Source of the DNA: Vibrio sp. YMD68
GTDB lineage: Bacteria > Pseudomonadota > Gammaproteobacteria > Enterobacterales > Vibrionaceae
Length of the DNA stretch: 64,000 nucleotides
Assembly (NCBI RefSeq): GCF_029958905.1
Contig: NZ_CP124614.1
Coordinates: 2,976,001 to 3,040,000, forward strand
Direction of reading: 5' to 3'
The notes below the pieces were generated by a model. That model was not told where the DNA came from, did no database searches, and was given only the letters and a program-made list of their open reading frames with translations. Shown one piece after another: positions 49,780 to 60,195 of this stretch; within the stretch, counting starts at the first letter, position 1, and each line of letters starts with the position of its first letter. A program made the position numbers and the translations under genes.

Positions 49780-52700
49780 CTATTTTATCTGATTTAAAAT
49801 AGCTCTCAGTTTCAGCGGTTTGACTGGCTTAGGAATAAAAGCAAACCCGTTAGACTTTATTCCATCCAACATATCTTGTGTTCTATCAGCGCTGATAATG
49901 ACACCTTTGAAGTTATCCCCTAAGCGCAGGCGACACTGCTGCAAAACTTCTAATCCAGTCCGGCCATTATCCAATCGATAATCTGAGAAAATCACATCGG
50001 GAACCCAATTATCTTCCAGAGCCTTCAAACTTTGCATTAAATCCTCCGCTGTTTTGATTTCGCAACCCCATCGCGCCAATAAGCTTTCCATCCCAACTAG
50101 GATTTCACGTTCGTTATCCACACAGAGAATTTTTAAATGCGACAGGTCGGATACAGGCAACGACGTTGGTTTAATCTCAACGATCTGTTCGCTGCTCGCT
50201 CGATTTAAGGTGATCGAAAATACGCTGCCTTCTTTTGGCCAAGATCGTAACGATATTTGATGACCTAATACATGGGCTATGCCTTTTGAAATTGCCAGGC
50301 CAAGACCCAAACCTTGATCTGAACGAATTTGACTGCCTCGAGTAAATTCTTCAAAGATCTCTTGCTGTTTGTTTTCATCAATGCCAATACCATTATCCCA
50401 AACCTCTATGCGAACATCATCGCCGACTCGTCTCACACCGAGACGCACTTTACCTTTCGGACAATAACGGAAAGCATTGGTGAGAAAGTTTTGGACCACT
50501 CGCCTTAATAACTTGGGATCAGACTTCACCACTAATGACGAAGGGATCATCTTAAATGACAGCTGTTGCTGCTTAGCCAGAGCGCTAAATTCCGCATCCA
50601 AATTCGCCAGAACATCTTTTATGGCAAAGCTGTGAATATTGACATCTAACTTGCCCGATTCAAGCCGTGAAATGTCGAGCAAATCGCCAATAAGATCCTC
50701 GGCGGCTTCCAAGGCGCTTTCAATATGGCGAGATAAACCTTTCACTTCTTGTTCTTTCGCCACCTCCGTTAGGGATGATGCAAATAAGCGAGCTGCATTG
50801 AGTGGTTGCATCAAATCGTGGCTGACTGCCGCCAAAAAACGGGATTTTGACTGAGACTCGTGCTCTGAACGTTGCGTCGCACTGACCAGCTGTTTGTTAA
50901 GACGTTCTAGCTCTTGTGTACGCTTTAGAACCCGAGATTCTAACGTTTCATTGGCTTCTTTTAACGCTTGCTCTGCATCTCTAAAGACGGTGATGTCGGT
51001 AAAGCTCATCACAAAACCACCGCTTGGCATTGGATTACCTTGTACCTCAATCACTCGGCCATCTGGGCGAATTCGAGAAGATGTGTGCCTTGTTCCTTGC
51101 TCTAAGTGTTGCACTCGTCGTCGGACATGGCCTTCAGGATCACCCGGACCGCAAAGCCCGTTCTGAGCATTATGTCGAATCACATCAGCAATCGGTCTTC
51201 CCACTTGAATAAGCCCTGCGGGAAATTCAAACAGTTCTAGATAACGCTGATTCCAGGCCACCAGCCTCAGTTGTCTATCAACCACGGCGATGCCTTGCCC
51301 AATATGTTCAATCGCGCCTTGAAGAAGCCCTCGACTAAAGTCATACAACTCCGATGCTTCATCAACTATTGTTGCCACTTCCTCTAACTGCATATTTTTA
51401 CCTTGCAGTGCAGAAGTCAGTACCAACTTAGCGGAAGAAGCGCCAAACACACCAGCCAGCACACGCTCTGTATGACGAATCAGAGTTGATGGTGCTTGTT
51501 GATTCGGTAACAGTGTTTCATGTTGCTGATTCCAAAACTGCTTAAACGCATTGCGGACGCGTGTTCGCCCTACAAAACGAGAAGCCAGCATCTCCAGCTC
51601 AGCAACCGTAACTCGACTTTGATACAGACTTTGGTTTTCACTCTCAGGTAATGGCGTACCCACAAATGAAGCTGATTGTAAGCGCTCACTTAGGCTAGCT
51701 CGCGTCACCATAGAGATAAAAACATAGCAAAACGTATTGATCAAAACGCTGAGTAGCATTCCCCAATCAGAACTTTTAATTCCCCAGTCGGTTAATAGTT
51801 CTGGTGGGGTGATCACCCAAAGGAGGGCATTATTACTTGCATCTCCCGCTAAAATACCGGTTTGACTCATCAAGGTAATGAGCCAGATGCCAAACCCAAA
51901 AGCAAGACCGACATACACCCCTTTTCGATTACCAGTACGCCAATACATCCCTCCAATCAAAGCTGGAGCAAATTGAGTAATCGCAGCAAATGAAAGGAAC
52001 CCAATAGCAGATAAAGAGTGAATCGTGTCTAGAGCTTGATAAAAACCCCATGCGCCAATCAGTAGCAATAGAATCAAGGCGCGTCGAATGATCAACAATA
52101 ACCCAGAAAAGTGTCGATGATTTTTTCCGGTAATTCGCATACGTCGAAGTAGCAGTGGCATCACCAAATCATTGGACACCATGATAGCGAGTGCAATGGT
52201 GGAGACGATCACCATACCACTAGCCGCAGAGGTGCCTCCTAAAAACGCCAACAGGGCAATATTGTCGGCCCCCACAGACATTGGAACACTGATGACATAA
52301 GCGTCGGCAGGGCTTCCCGCCAGCAAGCTTTGCCCTACCCATGCGATAGGAAGAACAAAGATACCCATTAAGATCAGATAGAGAGGAAACAACCAGCGCG
52401 CAGTGTGAAGATCTTGAGCTCGTTCATTCTCTACAACCATGGTGTGAAATTGTCTTGGTAAACAGACAATCGCCACCATCGTCAGTAATGTGTGAATGAA
52501 TAAGGTCGGGAGATTGGGAGATTGATAGGTTTGCTTTGCTACCGAGACTAAATCAATGTTTTCTTGATTCCACGCCAAGTAAATAATAAAGAACCCAACG
52601 GTCAAAAATGCCACCAACTTAATCACCGATTCAAACGCAATGGCCATCATCATGCCGCGGTGATGCTCGGTATTATCGATATGGCGCGTACCAAACAACA

Positions 52701-53211
52701 TGGTAAACATCGCTAACGCCCCCACTACAAACCAGGACACATAGCGGTCTTGATAACCAAGATCACTTGCCAAGTTTGGTGCGACAATCTCCAACCCCAT
52801 GGTGATACCGCGTAATTGCAGTGCGATATATGGCAAGATACCAGCCACCGCTATCAGCGTAACCACGACCGCAAGGCCTTGTGACTTTCCGTATCGGGCC
52901 GCGATGAAATCGGCAATTGAGGTGATATGCTCTCGTTTCGCGGTCAAGACTAAGCGCGCTAATACCCGCCACCCTAAGGTAAAGACAATAATGGGCGCGA
53001 TGTATATGGGCAAAAAGGACCAGGGGTTACTGCTTGCCTGTCCAACCGTTCCGTAGAATGTCCAGGAGGTACAGTACACCGCAATGGATAGGCTGTAGAT
53101 CCAAGGCCGCCATTTAGCAAGCCAATGAGATTGGCGGTCACCATACCAAGCGACCAAAAACAAAATGCCAAGGTACGCGAGTGACACGGGTATGACGATC
53201 CATCCTTGCAT
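49780..53211 (-). CDS. crbS: hybrid histidine kinase with SLC5 transporter domain, CrbS-like
   Basis: The 1143-aa protein combines a sodium:solute symporter-like membrane domain (about residues 1-505, 13 helices), a connector with STAC-type character (about 520-600), a PAS domain (about 640-740), a coiled coil, HisKA (AAVSHDLMQPLNAARLF), HATPase (NFLTNAF, DNGIGI, GLGLGLAI) and a C-terminal receiver (DVIFSDYRLDNG; Lys in FIPKPVKP). This is the CrbS/MxtR architecture, which senses acetate-related signals and controls acs through CrbR. It has no partner next to it; crbR is 5 kb away. Confidence 0.88.
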   Translation of the reverse strand: MQGWIVIPVSLAYLGILFLVAWYGDRQSHWLAKWRPWIYSLSIAVYCTSWTFYGTVGQASSNPWSFLPIYIAPIIVFTLGWRVLARLVLTAKREHITSIADFIAARYGKSQGLAVVVTLIAVAGILPYIALQLRGITMGLEIVAPNLASDLGYQDRYVSWFVVGALAMFTMLFGTRHIDNTEHHRGMMMAIAFESVIKLVAFLTVGFFIIYLAWNQENIDLVSVAKQTYQSPNLPTLFIHTLLTMVAIVCLPRQFHTMVVENERAQDLHTARWLFPLYLILMGIFVLPIAWVGQSLLAGSPADAYVISVPMSVGADNIALLAFLGGTSAASGMVIVSTIALAIMVSNDLVMPLLLRRMRITGKNHRHFSGLLLIIRRALILLLLIGAWGFYQALDTIHSLSAIGFLSFAAITQFAPALIGGMYWRTGNRKGVYVGLAFGFGIWLITLMSQTGILAGDASNNALLWVITPPELLTDWGIKSSDWGMLLSVLINTFCYVFISMVTRASLSERLQSASFVGTPLPESENQSLYQSRVTVAELEMLASRFVGRTRVRNAFKQFWNQQHETLLPNQQAPSTLIRHTERVLAGVFGASSAKLVLTSALQGKNMQLEEVATIVDEASELYDFSRGLLQGAIEHIGQGIAVVDRQLRLVAWNQRYLELFEFPAGLIQVGRPIADVIRHNAQNGLCGPGDPEGHVRRRVQHLEQGTRHTSSRIRPDGRVIEVQGNPMPSGGFVMSFTDITVFRDAEQALKEANETLESRVLKRTQELERLNKQLVSATQRSEHESQSKSRFLAAVSHDLMQPLNAARLFASSLTEVAKEQEVKGLSRHIESALEAAEDLIGDLLDISRLESGKLDVNIHSFAIKDVLANLDAEFSALAKQQQLSFKMIPSSLVVKSDPKLLRRVVQNFLTNAFRYCPKGKVRLGVRRVGDDVRIEVWDNGIGIDENKQQEIFEEFTRGSQIRSDQGLGLGLAISKGIAHVLGHQISLRSWPKEGSVFSITLNRASSEQIVEIKPTSLPVSDLSHLKILCVDNEREILVGMESLLARWGCEIKTAEDLMQSLKALEDNWVPDVIFSDYRLDNGRTGLEVLQQCRLRLGDNFKGVIISADRTQDMLDGIKSNGFAFIPKPVKPLKLRAILNQIK

Positions 53212-53325
53212 TAGACATCCTTTTCTAAGCAGCCGTTACAAAATAAAAAACCTCTCGCCCAATCAATAATAAGGAGGAGAGATTTCATTTAACTAAGGAA
53301 CTGCCGTAATCTCAATCTATTGAGT

Positions 53326-54510
53326 CTAATTCTGTGCTTTGGGCTCCGCTTTCTGCACATCGGTTATGATTGACGCTCTAGGTTCGACTTTCACAAGCAG
53401 CGCCAGTCCTCCCATTAAAGCCATCGCCCAAAAAACATTCGCTCCCCAATTCTCATAACCCCAGCCACTGAGCGTTGTAAGAAGAGCGATGACCGCCCCC
53501 AGAGGAATCGCATTATACAAGGCTTGCAGTGCCACCATTTTATGCTCTTCTTCTTGCTGAATGTATTGAATAGCTGCAATGTGTGCCACAGCAAAGGTGA
53601 CACCATGCAGAAGCTGCACAAGAACCAACGCATAGATTTCGGTCGTTGACGCTGTGATCCCCCAACGCACCATGACACCAATGGCCGCCATCACAAATAG
53701 GGCTCGCAGTGTCCAACCAGAGAAGAAGCGCTTACTGAAAGCGAACACCATCACCTCAGCAACAACGCCCAAGCTCCACAAATAACCAATGATATCCGCC
53801 GAGTAACCCGCATCACGCCAGTAAATGGCACTAAAGCTGTAATAAGCCGCGTGGCTCCCCTGGATAAGCGCAATTAATGTTAAGAACTTAATCACTGGCC
53901 ACTCACGTAAAAGTTGAGATACTTTTGGTCGCTCGGTGATTTGCTTATTTTGGGTTTCCGGCATGACCGAAATGTTCCTCATTGAAATGATCAATGAGAA
54001 AAGTACCCCTGCCAACGCGGTATAAAGAATCATATCCGTGCCATACAAGGACACCAGATAACCCACGACGGTAGAACCTGCAATGAAAGCAATCGATCCC
54101 CATAAACGGGTTCGTCCGTAATCCAACCTTTTTAACCGAGCGTAATAATTAGCAAGGGCATCCGACAGTGGCACGATGGGGCCACAGCATAGATTAAACA
54201 GCACCGTTGCCAGTACCATTAGCCAAAAATTGCCTCCCGTGAAGAAATGGAAACCGACAAACAAAAATGCCGCTAAGCTCAACCACCTAAGTGCAGGAAG
54301 AAGATGTTCCGCTTTATGAATTCGAGGGGTAATCACCAAGTTCGAAACACAACGAGTCGCAAACCCTACACCAACAAGCAGACCAATATCGGTCGCGGAG
54401 ACACCTTGTTCTTCAAACCAAAGCGCCCAAAACGGGAGATAAACACCGTAAGCAAAAAAGAAACCAACAAAATACTGGGAGATCCAGGCAAAAGGAGATG
54501 GGGTTAACAT
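53326..54510 (-). CDS. MFS transporter (HcaT/nucleoside-proton symporter-like)
   Basis: The 394-aa inner-membrane protein has 12 helices. It begins MLTPSPFAWISQYFVGFFFA at 54510, where GGAG lies 7 nt upstream; an in-frame TTG at 54537 is less likely. The PF12832-type segment YGVYLPFWALWFEEQGVSAT resembles phenylpropionate transporter HcaT and nucleoside symporters. The substrate is unknown. It runs on the minus strand like crbS, 114 bp upstream of it, and is divergent from the DUF294 gene. Confidence 0.85.
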   Translation of the reverse strand: MLTPSPFAWISQYFVGFFFAYGVYLPFWALWFEEQGVSATDIGLLVGVGFATRCVSNLVITPRIHKAEHLLPALRWLSLAAFLFVGFHFFTGGNFWLMVLATVLFNLCCGPIVPLSDALANYYARLKRLDYGRTRLWGSIAFIAGSTVVGYLVSLYGTDMILYTALAGVLFSLIISMRNISVMPETQNKQITERPKVSQLLREWPVIKFLTLIALIQGSHAAYYSFSAIYWRDAGYSADIIGYLWSLGVVAEVMVFAFSKRFFSGWTLRALFVMAAIGVMVRWGITASTTEIYALVLVQLLHGVTFAVAHIAAIQYIQQEEEHKMVALQALYNAIPLGAVIALLTTLSGWGYENWGANVFWAMALMGGLALLVKVEPRASIITDVQKAEPKAQN

Positions 54511-54638
54511 CAAAGACTCCAAAAGGGAATTGAGCAAGCGAGGCCATTATGGACCTTGCTTAAGAGATAAAAAAGGGAAGAAAGCGCCTTGATTGATTTC
54601 CGGTTTAAGTATCGCCTAGAAAAATCATTACGAAGACA

Positions 54639-54650
54639 TTAGACCAAAGT
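54639..54650. promoter_or_regulatory. TTAGACCAAAGT element before the DUF294 gene
   Basis: TTAGACC followed by AAAGT (54639-54650) resembles the TTAGAC(C)TTTGG element upstream of the permease and acs; its reverse, ACTTTGGTCTAA, shares CTTTGG and CTAA with the permease copy. It lies 66 bp before the DUF294 start. The match is partial and may be chance. Confidence 0.3.
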
Positions 54651-54715
54651 CGTCTGGAGGTACTGGCGAAATTTGTCACACTGACAATGCGGGTAATCAA
54701 TTGAGAGGAACGGTG

Positions 54716-56542
54716 ATGCCAGACAAATTTAATATGCAATCCCCACCTTTTGACCGACTTACAGAAGAGCAGCAGCACACATTACGCTCTTCTCTTGATG
54801 TCGCTTATTACCGCAATAAAGACATTATTTTACAACCAGACCAGCCCTGTGACTATTTAAACATCCTAATCAAAGGCGCAGTCGAAGAGCGCTCAACGAA
54901 CACCTCTGAAGTTTACGCCCATTACGCCAATGATGACATGTTTGATGTCAGGGCTCTATTTGAGGGTAACGCTCGCCACCAATACATCGCCTTAGAAGAC
55001 ACTCTCTCGTACTTGCTGCCAAAAGATATTTTCACTGAACTGTATGAAGCGAACGGTCAATTTGCGGCTTACTTTGATAACAACTTAAAAAAGCGCCAAG
55101 TACTTATCAAAGAAGCTCAGCAACAGCAAAATCTCGCAGAATTTATTTTAACCAAAGTGGACAGCTCCATTTACCACCCTCCAATGATTTTAGAGCCCGA
55201 ACAACCACTTAATGAGGTCACCCTACAGCTAAAAGAAGCAGGGGTAGATTCGGCACTGGTTCGGCTTCCTGACCACGATCTTCGCTTAATCGACAATGCC
55301 AGCGCTCACCCTTACGCCATTGTCACTCGCACGAATATGTTGCACGCCGTCATGCTCGACAATCACCCGTTAGATACCGCTGTCAGTAAAATTGCGACTT
55401 TTCCTGTGGTTCATATTGACGATGGTGATTTCCTCTTCAACGCTATGATCTCGATGACGCGTAATAAAATGAAGCGAGTCATGGTGTGTGATGGAAAAGA
55501 AGCGGTGGGCATGCTAGACATGACACAAATTCTGAGTGCATTTTCAACACACTCTCATGTACTCACGTTAAGTATCGCCCGTTCAACCAGTATCGAGGAG
55601 TTAGCACTCGCTTCAAACCGTCAACGACAACTGGTTGAGAGCTTACTGAGCAATGGCATTCGCACCCGCTTTATCATGGAACTCATTTCGGCGGTCAACG
55701 AACAAATCATCGAAAAGGCATTCGAATTGGTGGTGCCCCCCGCCTTGCATGACCATTGCTGCTTGATTGTTCTTGGATCAGAAGGACGCGGGGAGCAAAT
55801 ACTAAAAACCGACCAAGATAACGCGCTGATCATCAAAGAAGGTTTAGAGTGGCATCAATGCCAGCCCATCATGAACGAGTTAACTCATACGCTGCAACAA
55901 CTCGGCTACCCTCTTTGCCCTGGCGACGTCATGGTTAACAACCCCAAATGGGTCAAATCGCAACAACATTGGAAAGAGACGATTGATCGTTGGGTACAAG
56001 GTGCAAGACCAGAACATGTTATGGATATCGCCATCATGGCAGATGCTCATGCCGTCGCTGGGAATCGACAACTGCTGACGAGTGTCAGTGACCATTTGCA
56101 GAACTTGATGAAAAATAAAATGTTGGTGCTGCAAGAATTCACTCGACCAGCGCTTCAATTTTCTATCCCCTTAACATTGTTTGGTAACGTCAAAAAAGTA
56201 AAAGAAGGGCTGGATATAAAGCGGGGGGGCATTTTTCCTATCGTCCATGGCATACGAGCACTGGCTTTAGAGTATGGGCTCAGTGAAAAGAACACCTTCG
56301 AGCGCATTGAAACTCTGCGGGTCAAACGCATTTTGGAACCAGAAACCGCCGATAACCTCAGTGAAGCGTTAAAACTATTTTTCAAGTTACGCTTATCTCA
56401 GCAGCTCTCTCTCGATCACAGCTCAAACAACATTGAATTAAAACAACTCGATAGAACGGAACGAGACATATTGCGGCACAGCTTACACGTGGTGAAAAAA
56501 TTCAAACAGTTCCTTAGCTATCATTACCAAATAAGGGATTAA
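54716..56542 (+). CDS. cNMP-binding/CBS/DUF294 putative nucleotidyltransferase
   Basis: The 608-aa cytoplasmic protein has a cyclic-nucleotide-binding-like domain (about residues 10-135), a CBS pair (about 155-270), the DUF294 nucleotidyltransferase domain with GSEGRGEQILKTDQDNA near residue 355, and a helical DUF294_C domain. The GS...D-x-D pattern is that of GlnD-type nucleotidyltransferases, so metal-dependent transfer to a protein or small molecule is plausible; no substrate is known. The ATG at 54716 follows AGAGGAA by 5 nt. An exonuclease gene follows after 26 bp. This pair commonly sits beside acetate permease genes. Confidence 0.85.
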   Translation: MPDKFNMQSPPFDRLTEEQQHTLRSSLDVAYYRNKDIILQPDQPCDYLNILIKGAVEERSTNTSEVYAHYANDDMFDVRALFEGNARHQYIALEDTLSYLLPKDIFTELYEANGQFAAYFDNNLKKRQVLIKEAQQQQNLAEFILTKVDSSIYHPPMILEPEQPLNEVTLQLKEAGVDSALVRLPDHDLRLIDNASAHPYAIVTRTNMLHAVMLDNHPLDTAVSKIATFPVVHIDDGDFLFNAMISMTRNKMKRVMVCDGKEAVGMLDMTQILSAFSTHSHVLTLSIARSTSIEELALASNRQRQLVESLLSNGIRTRFIMELISAVNEQIIEKAFELVVPPALHDHCCLIVLGSEGRGEQILKTDQDNALIIKEGLEWHQCQPIMNELTHTLQQLGYPLCPGDVMVNNPKWVKSQQHWKETIDRWVQGARPEHVMDIAIMADAHAVAGNRQLLTSVSDHLQNLMKNKMLVLQEFTRPALQFSIPLTLFGNVKKVKEGLDIKRGGIFPIVHGIRALALEYGLSEKNTFERIETLRVKRILEPETADNLSEALKLFFKLRLSQQLSLDHSSNNIELKQLDRTERDILRHSLHVVKKFKQFLSYHYQIRD

Positions 56543-56568
56543 ACCGTGATCATAATGGTAAACACTCG

Positions 56569-57198
56569 ATGAACTGGTTATTACGCAAGTTTTGGTACTT
56601 TAAGCTGAAGGGATCCCCCTATCAGTCGCTTTTTGGTACTCCTCAAAAAGGAGAGTTTGTCTCCCTTGATTGTGAAACCACCAGCTTGGATCCTCACCGC
56701 GCTGAATTAGTCACGATTGCAGCAACAAAAATCATCGATAACCGAATCATCACAAGTAAACCGTTTGAAGTCCGCTTAAGAGCGCCCCAGTCTCTCGATT
56801 CCGGTTCAGTTAAAATTCACAAAATACGACATCAAGACCTAGTGGATGGCATTGGGGAAAAAGACGCCATCATACAACTCCTCGACTTTATTGGGCGTCG
56901 CCCTCTGGTGGGTTACCACATACGCTACGACAAGACGATCCTTGATATTGCCTGTAAAAAACATCTTGGGTTTCCCTTGCCAAACTCTCTTATTGAAGTG
57001 AGCCAAATTTATCACGACAAGCTTGAACGTCATCTGCCCAATGCCTATTTTGATCTCAGCCTGGATGCCATTTGTAAACACCTCGATATCCCAATACAAG
57101 GCAAACATGATGCACTGCAAGACGCGATATCGGCTGCTCTGGTTTTTGTTCGGCTCACAAAAGGCGATCTGCCTTCCTTTACCGTCCCGTATCGGTAA
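56569..57198 (+). CDS. DnaQ-like 3'-5' exonuclease
   Basis: The 209-aa DEDDh exonuclease shows Exo I (VSLDCETTSLDP near residue 32), Exo II (VGYHIRYDKTILD near residue 113) and Exo III (HDALQDA near residue 180). It resembles the DNA polymerase III epsilon proofreader in its catalytic core but lacks an obvious clamp or polymerase-binding tail and has a short basic N-terminus (MNWLLRKFWYFKLKG). It is encoded directly after the DUF294 gene, so they probably share one transcript. Its relation to acetate metabolism is unknown. Confidence 0.87.
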   Translation: MNWLLRKFWYFKLKGSPYQSLFGTPQKGEFVSLDCETTSLDPHRAELVTIAATKIIDNRIITSKPFEVRLRAPQSLDSGSVKIHKIRHQDLVDGIGEKDAIIQLLDFIGRRPLVGYHIRYDKTILDIACKKHLGFPLPNSLIEVSQIYHDKLERHLPNAYFDLSLDAICKHLDIPIQGKHDALQDAISAALVFVRLTKGDLPSFTVPYR

Positions 57199-57286
57199 TT
57201 AAGTACATCATACCCTCAATTAAACATTTGACTCGCTTCGCACTTTTTCAAACTAAGCCCCGATTAAATAAGTGAACAATCCCCTC

Positions 57287-57302
57287 TCATCCTAAAGTCT
57301 AA
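57287..57302 (-). promoter_or_regulatory. candidate CrbR site upstream of acs
   Basis: The minus strand reads TTAGACTTTAGGATGA, matching TTAGACCTTTGGCTAA upstream of the permease at 12 of 16 positions. It lies 135 bp before the acs ATG. TTATAC at 57337-57342 is a possible -10. The surrounding 238-bp gap has no gene. Confidence 0.45.
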
Positions 57303-57436
57303 TTGTGGAAAACCGTCAGTTAACAGAGAGTGTGAGTTATACAAACTTTCCAATAACGTTTAATAAAACGAATTCATAGCAACAATAAAATGGAAATTTA
57401 TCTAGCTCGCCACATCAAGGCCCAAGGAGAGAAGCA

Positions 57437-59389
57437 ATGAGTGAAGCCCACGTTTATCCGGTAAAAGAACATATTAAAGCAAATGCCCATGCGGATAATG
57501 ACACTTACCTAGCCATGTACCAGCAGTCTGTCTCTAACCCTGAAGGATTTTGGGCTGAGCACGGAAAAATCGTTGATTGGATCAAGCCATTTACTCAAGT
57601 TAAAAGCACTTCGTTCGATACTGGTCATGTAGACATTCGCTGGTTTGAAGACGGTACCCTAAACGTTTCAGCCAACTGTATCGACCGTCACCTTGCCAAG
57701 CGCGGTGATGAAGTGGCCATCATTTGGGAAGGCGATGATCCTGCCGACGACAAGACACTAACATTTAACGAACTGCATAAAGAAGTGTGTCTATTTTCAA
57801 ACGCTCTAAAAGAACAGGGCGTCCGTAAAGGTGATGTTGTCTGCCTTTACATGCCAATGGTTCCAGAAGCCGCGGTTGCTATGCTTGCCTGTACACGTAT
57901 TGGCGCGGTTCATACTGTTGTATTCGGTGGTTTCTCTCCAGAAGCACTCTCTGGCCGTATCATTGATTCAGATGCAAAAGTGGTTGTGACTGCTGATGAA
58001 GGTGTTCGTGGTGGCCGCGCTGTACCATTGAAGAAAAACGTTGATGAAGCACTGACTAACCCAGAAGTGAAGAACATTGAAAAAGTCTTTGTTTTCAAAC
58101 GTACTGGTGGCGATATTGATTGGCATGAGCATCGTGATGTTTGGTGGCATGAAGCAACAGCATCAGTATCTGCTGACTGTCCACCAGAAGAGATGAAGGC
58201 TGAAGACCCACTGTTTATTCTTTATACCTCAGGCTCAACGGGTAAACCAAAAGGTGTGCTGCATACCACTGGCGGCTATCTAGTTTACGCCACCATGACG
58301 TTCAAATATGTCTTTGATTATCAAGAAGGTGAAACATTCTGGTGTACAGCGGATGTAGGTTGGATCACTGGTCACACATACCTTATCTATGGGCCACTGG
58401 CGAATGGTGCTAAAACCATTCTATTTGAAGGCGTGCCAAACTATCCAAACACAAGCCGCATGAGTGAAGTGGTCGATAAACACCAAGTTAATATTCTATA
58501 CACTGCGCCAACCGCGATTCGCGCACTAATGGCGAAAGGAACAGAAGCCATTGATGGAACATCACGCTCAAGTCTACGCGTTATGGGATCGGTGGGTGAA
58601 CCTATTAACCCAGAAGCTTGGGAGTGGTATTACAAAACCATCGGTAACGAAAAATCACCCATCGTCGACACCTGGTGGCAAACGGAAACTGGCGGCATTT
58701 TGATTGCACCACTGCCAGGCGCGACCGATCTAAAACCGGGCTCCGCCACTCGTCCATTCTTTGGTGTACAGCCAGCCCTAGTTGATAATATGGGCAACAT
58801 TATCGAAGAAACAGCAGCGGAAGGTAACCTGGTTATTCTCGACTCTTGGCCTGGGCAAATGCGAACGGTTTATGGCGATCATGAACGTTTTGAGCAAACC
58901 TACTTCTCAACCTTCAAAGGCATGTACTTCACCAGTGATGGAGCAAGGCGTGATGAAGATGGTTATTACTGGATTACTGGCCGTGTCGATGACGTACTGA
59001 ACGTATCCGGTCACCGTATGGGTACCGCGGAAGTCGAGTCAGCACTGGTGGCTCACAGTAAAATAGCAGAGGCTGCGATTGTGGGTATTCCACACGATAT
59101 CAAAGGCCAAGCAATCTACGCGTACATTACGTTAAATGACGGTGAGTTCCCATCTGCTGAACTTCATAAAGAAGTGAAAGATTGGGTACGTAAAGAAATT
59201 GGCCCTATTGCGACACCAGATGTCCTCCACTGGACCGACTCACTGCCAAAAACTCGCTCAGGTAAAATCATGCGACGTATTTTGCGCAAAATTGCTACCG
59301 GTGACACCAGCAACTTAGGTGATACATCAACACTCGCGGATCCGAGTGTGGTAGAAAAGCTTATCGCAGAAAAAGCAGAACTTGTTTAA
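57437..59389 (+). CDS. acs: acetyl-CoA synthetase (AMP-forming)
   Basis: Acs activates acetate to acetyl-CoA through acetyl-AMP and is the high-affinity acetate-scavenging enzyme. It is 650 aa. The AMP-binding motif [16 protein letters not shown] lies near residue 260, with WWQTETGG near residue 410 and the acetylation-site lysine in [13 protein letters not shown] near the C-terminus. AAGGAGAG precedes the ATG. It ends the crbR-acs neighbourhood and has its own promoter region with a candidate CrbR site. Confidence 0.98.
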   Translation: MSEAHVYPVKEHIKANAHADNDTYLAMYQQSVSNPEGFWAEHGKIVDWIKPFTQVKSTSFDTGHVDIRWFEDGTLNVSANCIDRHLAKRGDEVAIIWEGDDPADDKTLTFNELHKEVCLFSNALKEQGVRKGDVVCLYMPMVPEAAVAMLACTRIGAVHTVVFGGFSPEALSGRIIDSDAKVVVTADEGVRGGRAVPLKKNVDEALTNPEVKNIEKVFVFKRTGGDIDWHEHRDVWWHEATASVSADCPPEEMKAEDPLFILYTSGSTGKPKGVLHTTGGYLVYATMTFKYVFDYQEGETFWCTADVGWITGHTYLIYGPLANGAKTILFEGVPNYPNTSRMSEVVDKHQVNILYTAPTAIRALMAKGTEAIDGTSRSSLRVMGSVGEPINPEAWEWYYKTIGNEKSPIVDTWWQTETGGILIAPLPGATDLKPGSATRPFFGVQPALVDNMGNIIEETAAEGNLVILDSWPGQMRTVYGDHERFEQTYFSTFKGMYFTSDGARRDEDGYYWITGRVDDVLNVSGHRMGTAEVESALVAHSKIAEAAIVGIPHDIKGQAIYAYITLNDGEFPSAELHKEVKDWVRKEIGPIATPDVLHWTDSLPKTRSGKIMRRILRKIATGDTSNLGDTSTLADPSVVEKLIAEKAELV

Positions 59390-59471
59390 TCATTCACCAA
59401 TAAAAAGGTGATTGCCTAAGCGAAACTCACCAAGTGAGATAAACGATACGTTTAAAACACTCTGTAGATGA

Positions 59472-59498
59472 AACCGTCACTCCTGTGGCGGTTTTTTT
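59472..59498 (+). terminator. acs terminator
   Basis: AACCGTCAC-tcct-GTGGCGGTT (one wobble) is followed by seven T, about 80 bp after the acs stop. Confidence 0.88.
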
Positions 59499-59604
59499 AT
59501 GGGAACAACCTCAAATTTTAACCATACAGATATGAGGGTTAATGTGTTTTTTGTTAACTCGGTAACAGAACCAGCCGTTACAAACAGGTGATTAGACCAG
59601 TAAA

Positions 59605-59635
59605 TTGCTGCGATTTGCGCTGAATTAGCTATAAT
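59605..59635 (+). promoter_or_regulatory. possible aroQ-accBC promoter
   Basis: A consensus -10 TATAAT lies at 59630-59635, with TTGCTG at 59605-59610 as the best -35 (19-bp spacer). The start would leave a leader of about 100 nt before aroQ. The acs-aroQ gap (356 bp) otherwise holds only the acs terminator. Confidence 0.45.
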
Positions 59636-59745
59636 CGTGTTCTATTTTCAAAAAATCGCGATCTTTTGACAAAAATTTCATGCCGATTCTTTGAATATGT
59701 GGGAATATTATGATTCATCACACGATATAGGAAGATGGCAACACA

Positions 59746-60195
59746 ATGACTGCAAAATCTCGCATTCTAGTCCTAAATGGTCCAAATATTAACCTTTTAG
59801 GGTTAAGAGAGCCCGCTCATTACGGTTCTCAAACGCTGGCTCAGATCATTGACACCTTAACCGAGCAGGCATCAGATGCTCAGGTTGAGTTGCAACATCT
59901 CCAATCGAATCGTGAATATGAGCTGATCGAAACCATTCATGATGCCTTTGGTAAAGTGGATTTTATTATTATCAATCCCGCAGCTTTTACGCACACTAGT
60001 GTTGCTCTACGCGATGCATTACTCGGTGTTGCTATCCCATTTATTGAAGTGCATTTATCAAACGTACATGCACGAGAGCCTTTCCGCCATCACTCTTACC
60101 TTTCAGATAAAGCTGAAGGTGTTATTTGTGGTTTAGGCGCACAAGGGTATGAATTCGCTTTGTCGGCAGCCATTAAGCACTTGCAATCAAAGTAA
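59746..60195 (+). CDS. aroQ: type II 3-dehydroquinate dehydratase
   Basis: AroQ dehydrates 3-dehydroquinate to 3-dehydroshikimate in the shikimate pathway. It is 149 aa and forms a dodecamer. The N-terminal [18 protein letters not shown] contains the catalytic-loop Arg/Tyr region, followed by [17 protein letters not shown] and the catalytic-His segment [18 protein letters not shown]. The aroQ-accB-accC order is common in gamma-proteobacteria. Confidence 0.97.
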   Translation: MTAKSRILVLNGPNINLLGLREPAHYGSQTLAQIIDTLTEQASDAQVELQHLQSNREYELIETIHDAFGKVDFIIINPAAFTHTSVALRDALLGVAIPFIEVHLSNVHAREPFRHHSYLSDKAEGVICGLGAQGYEFALSAAIKHLQSK

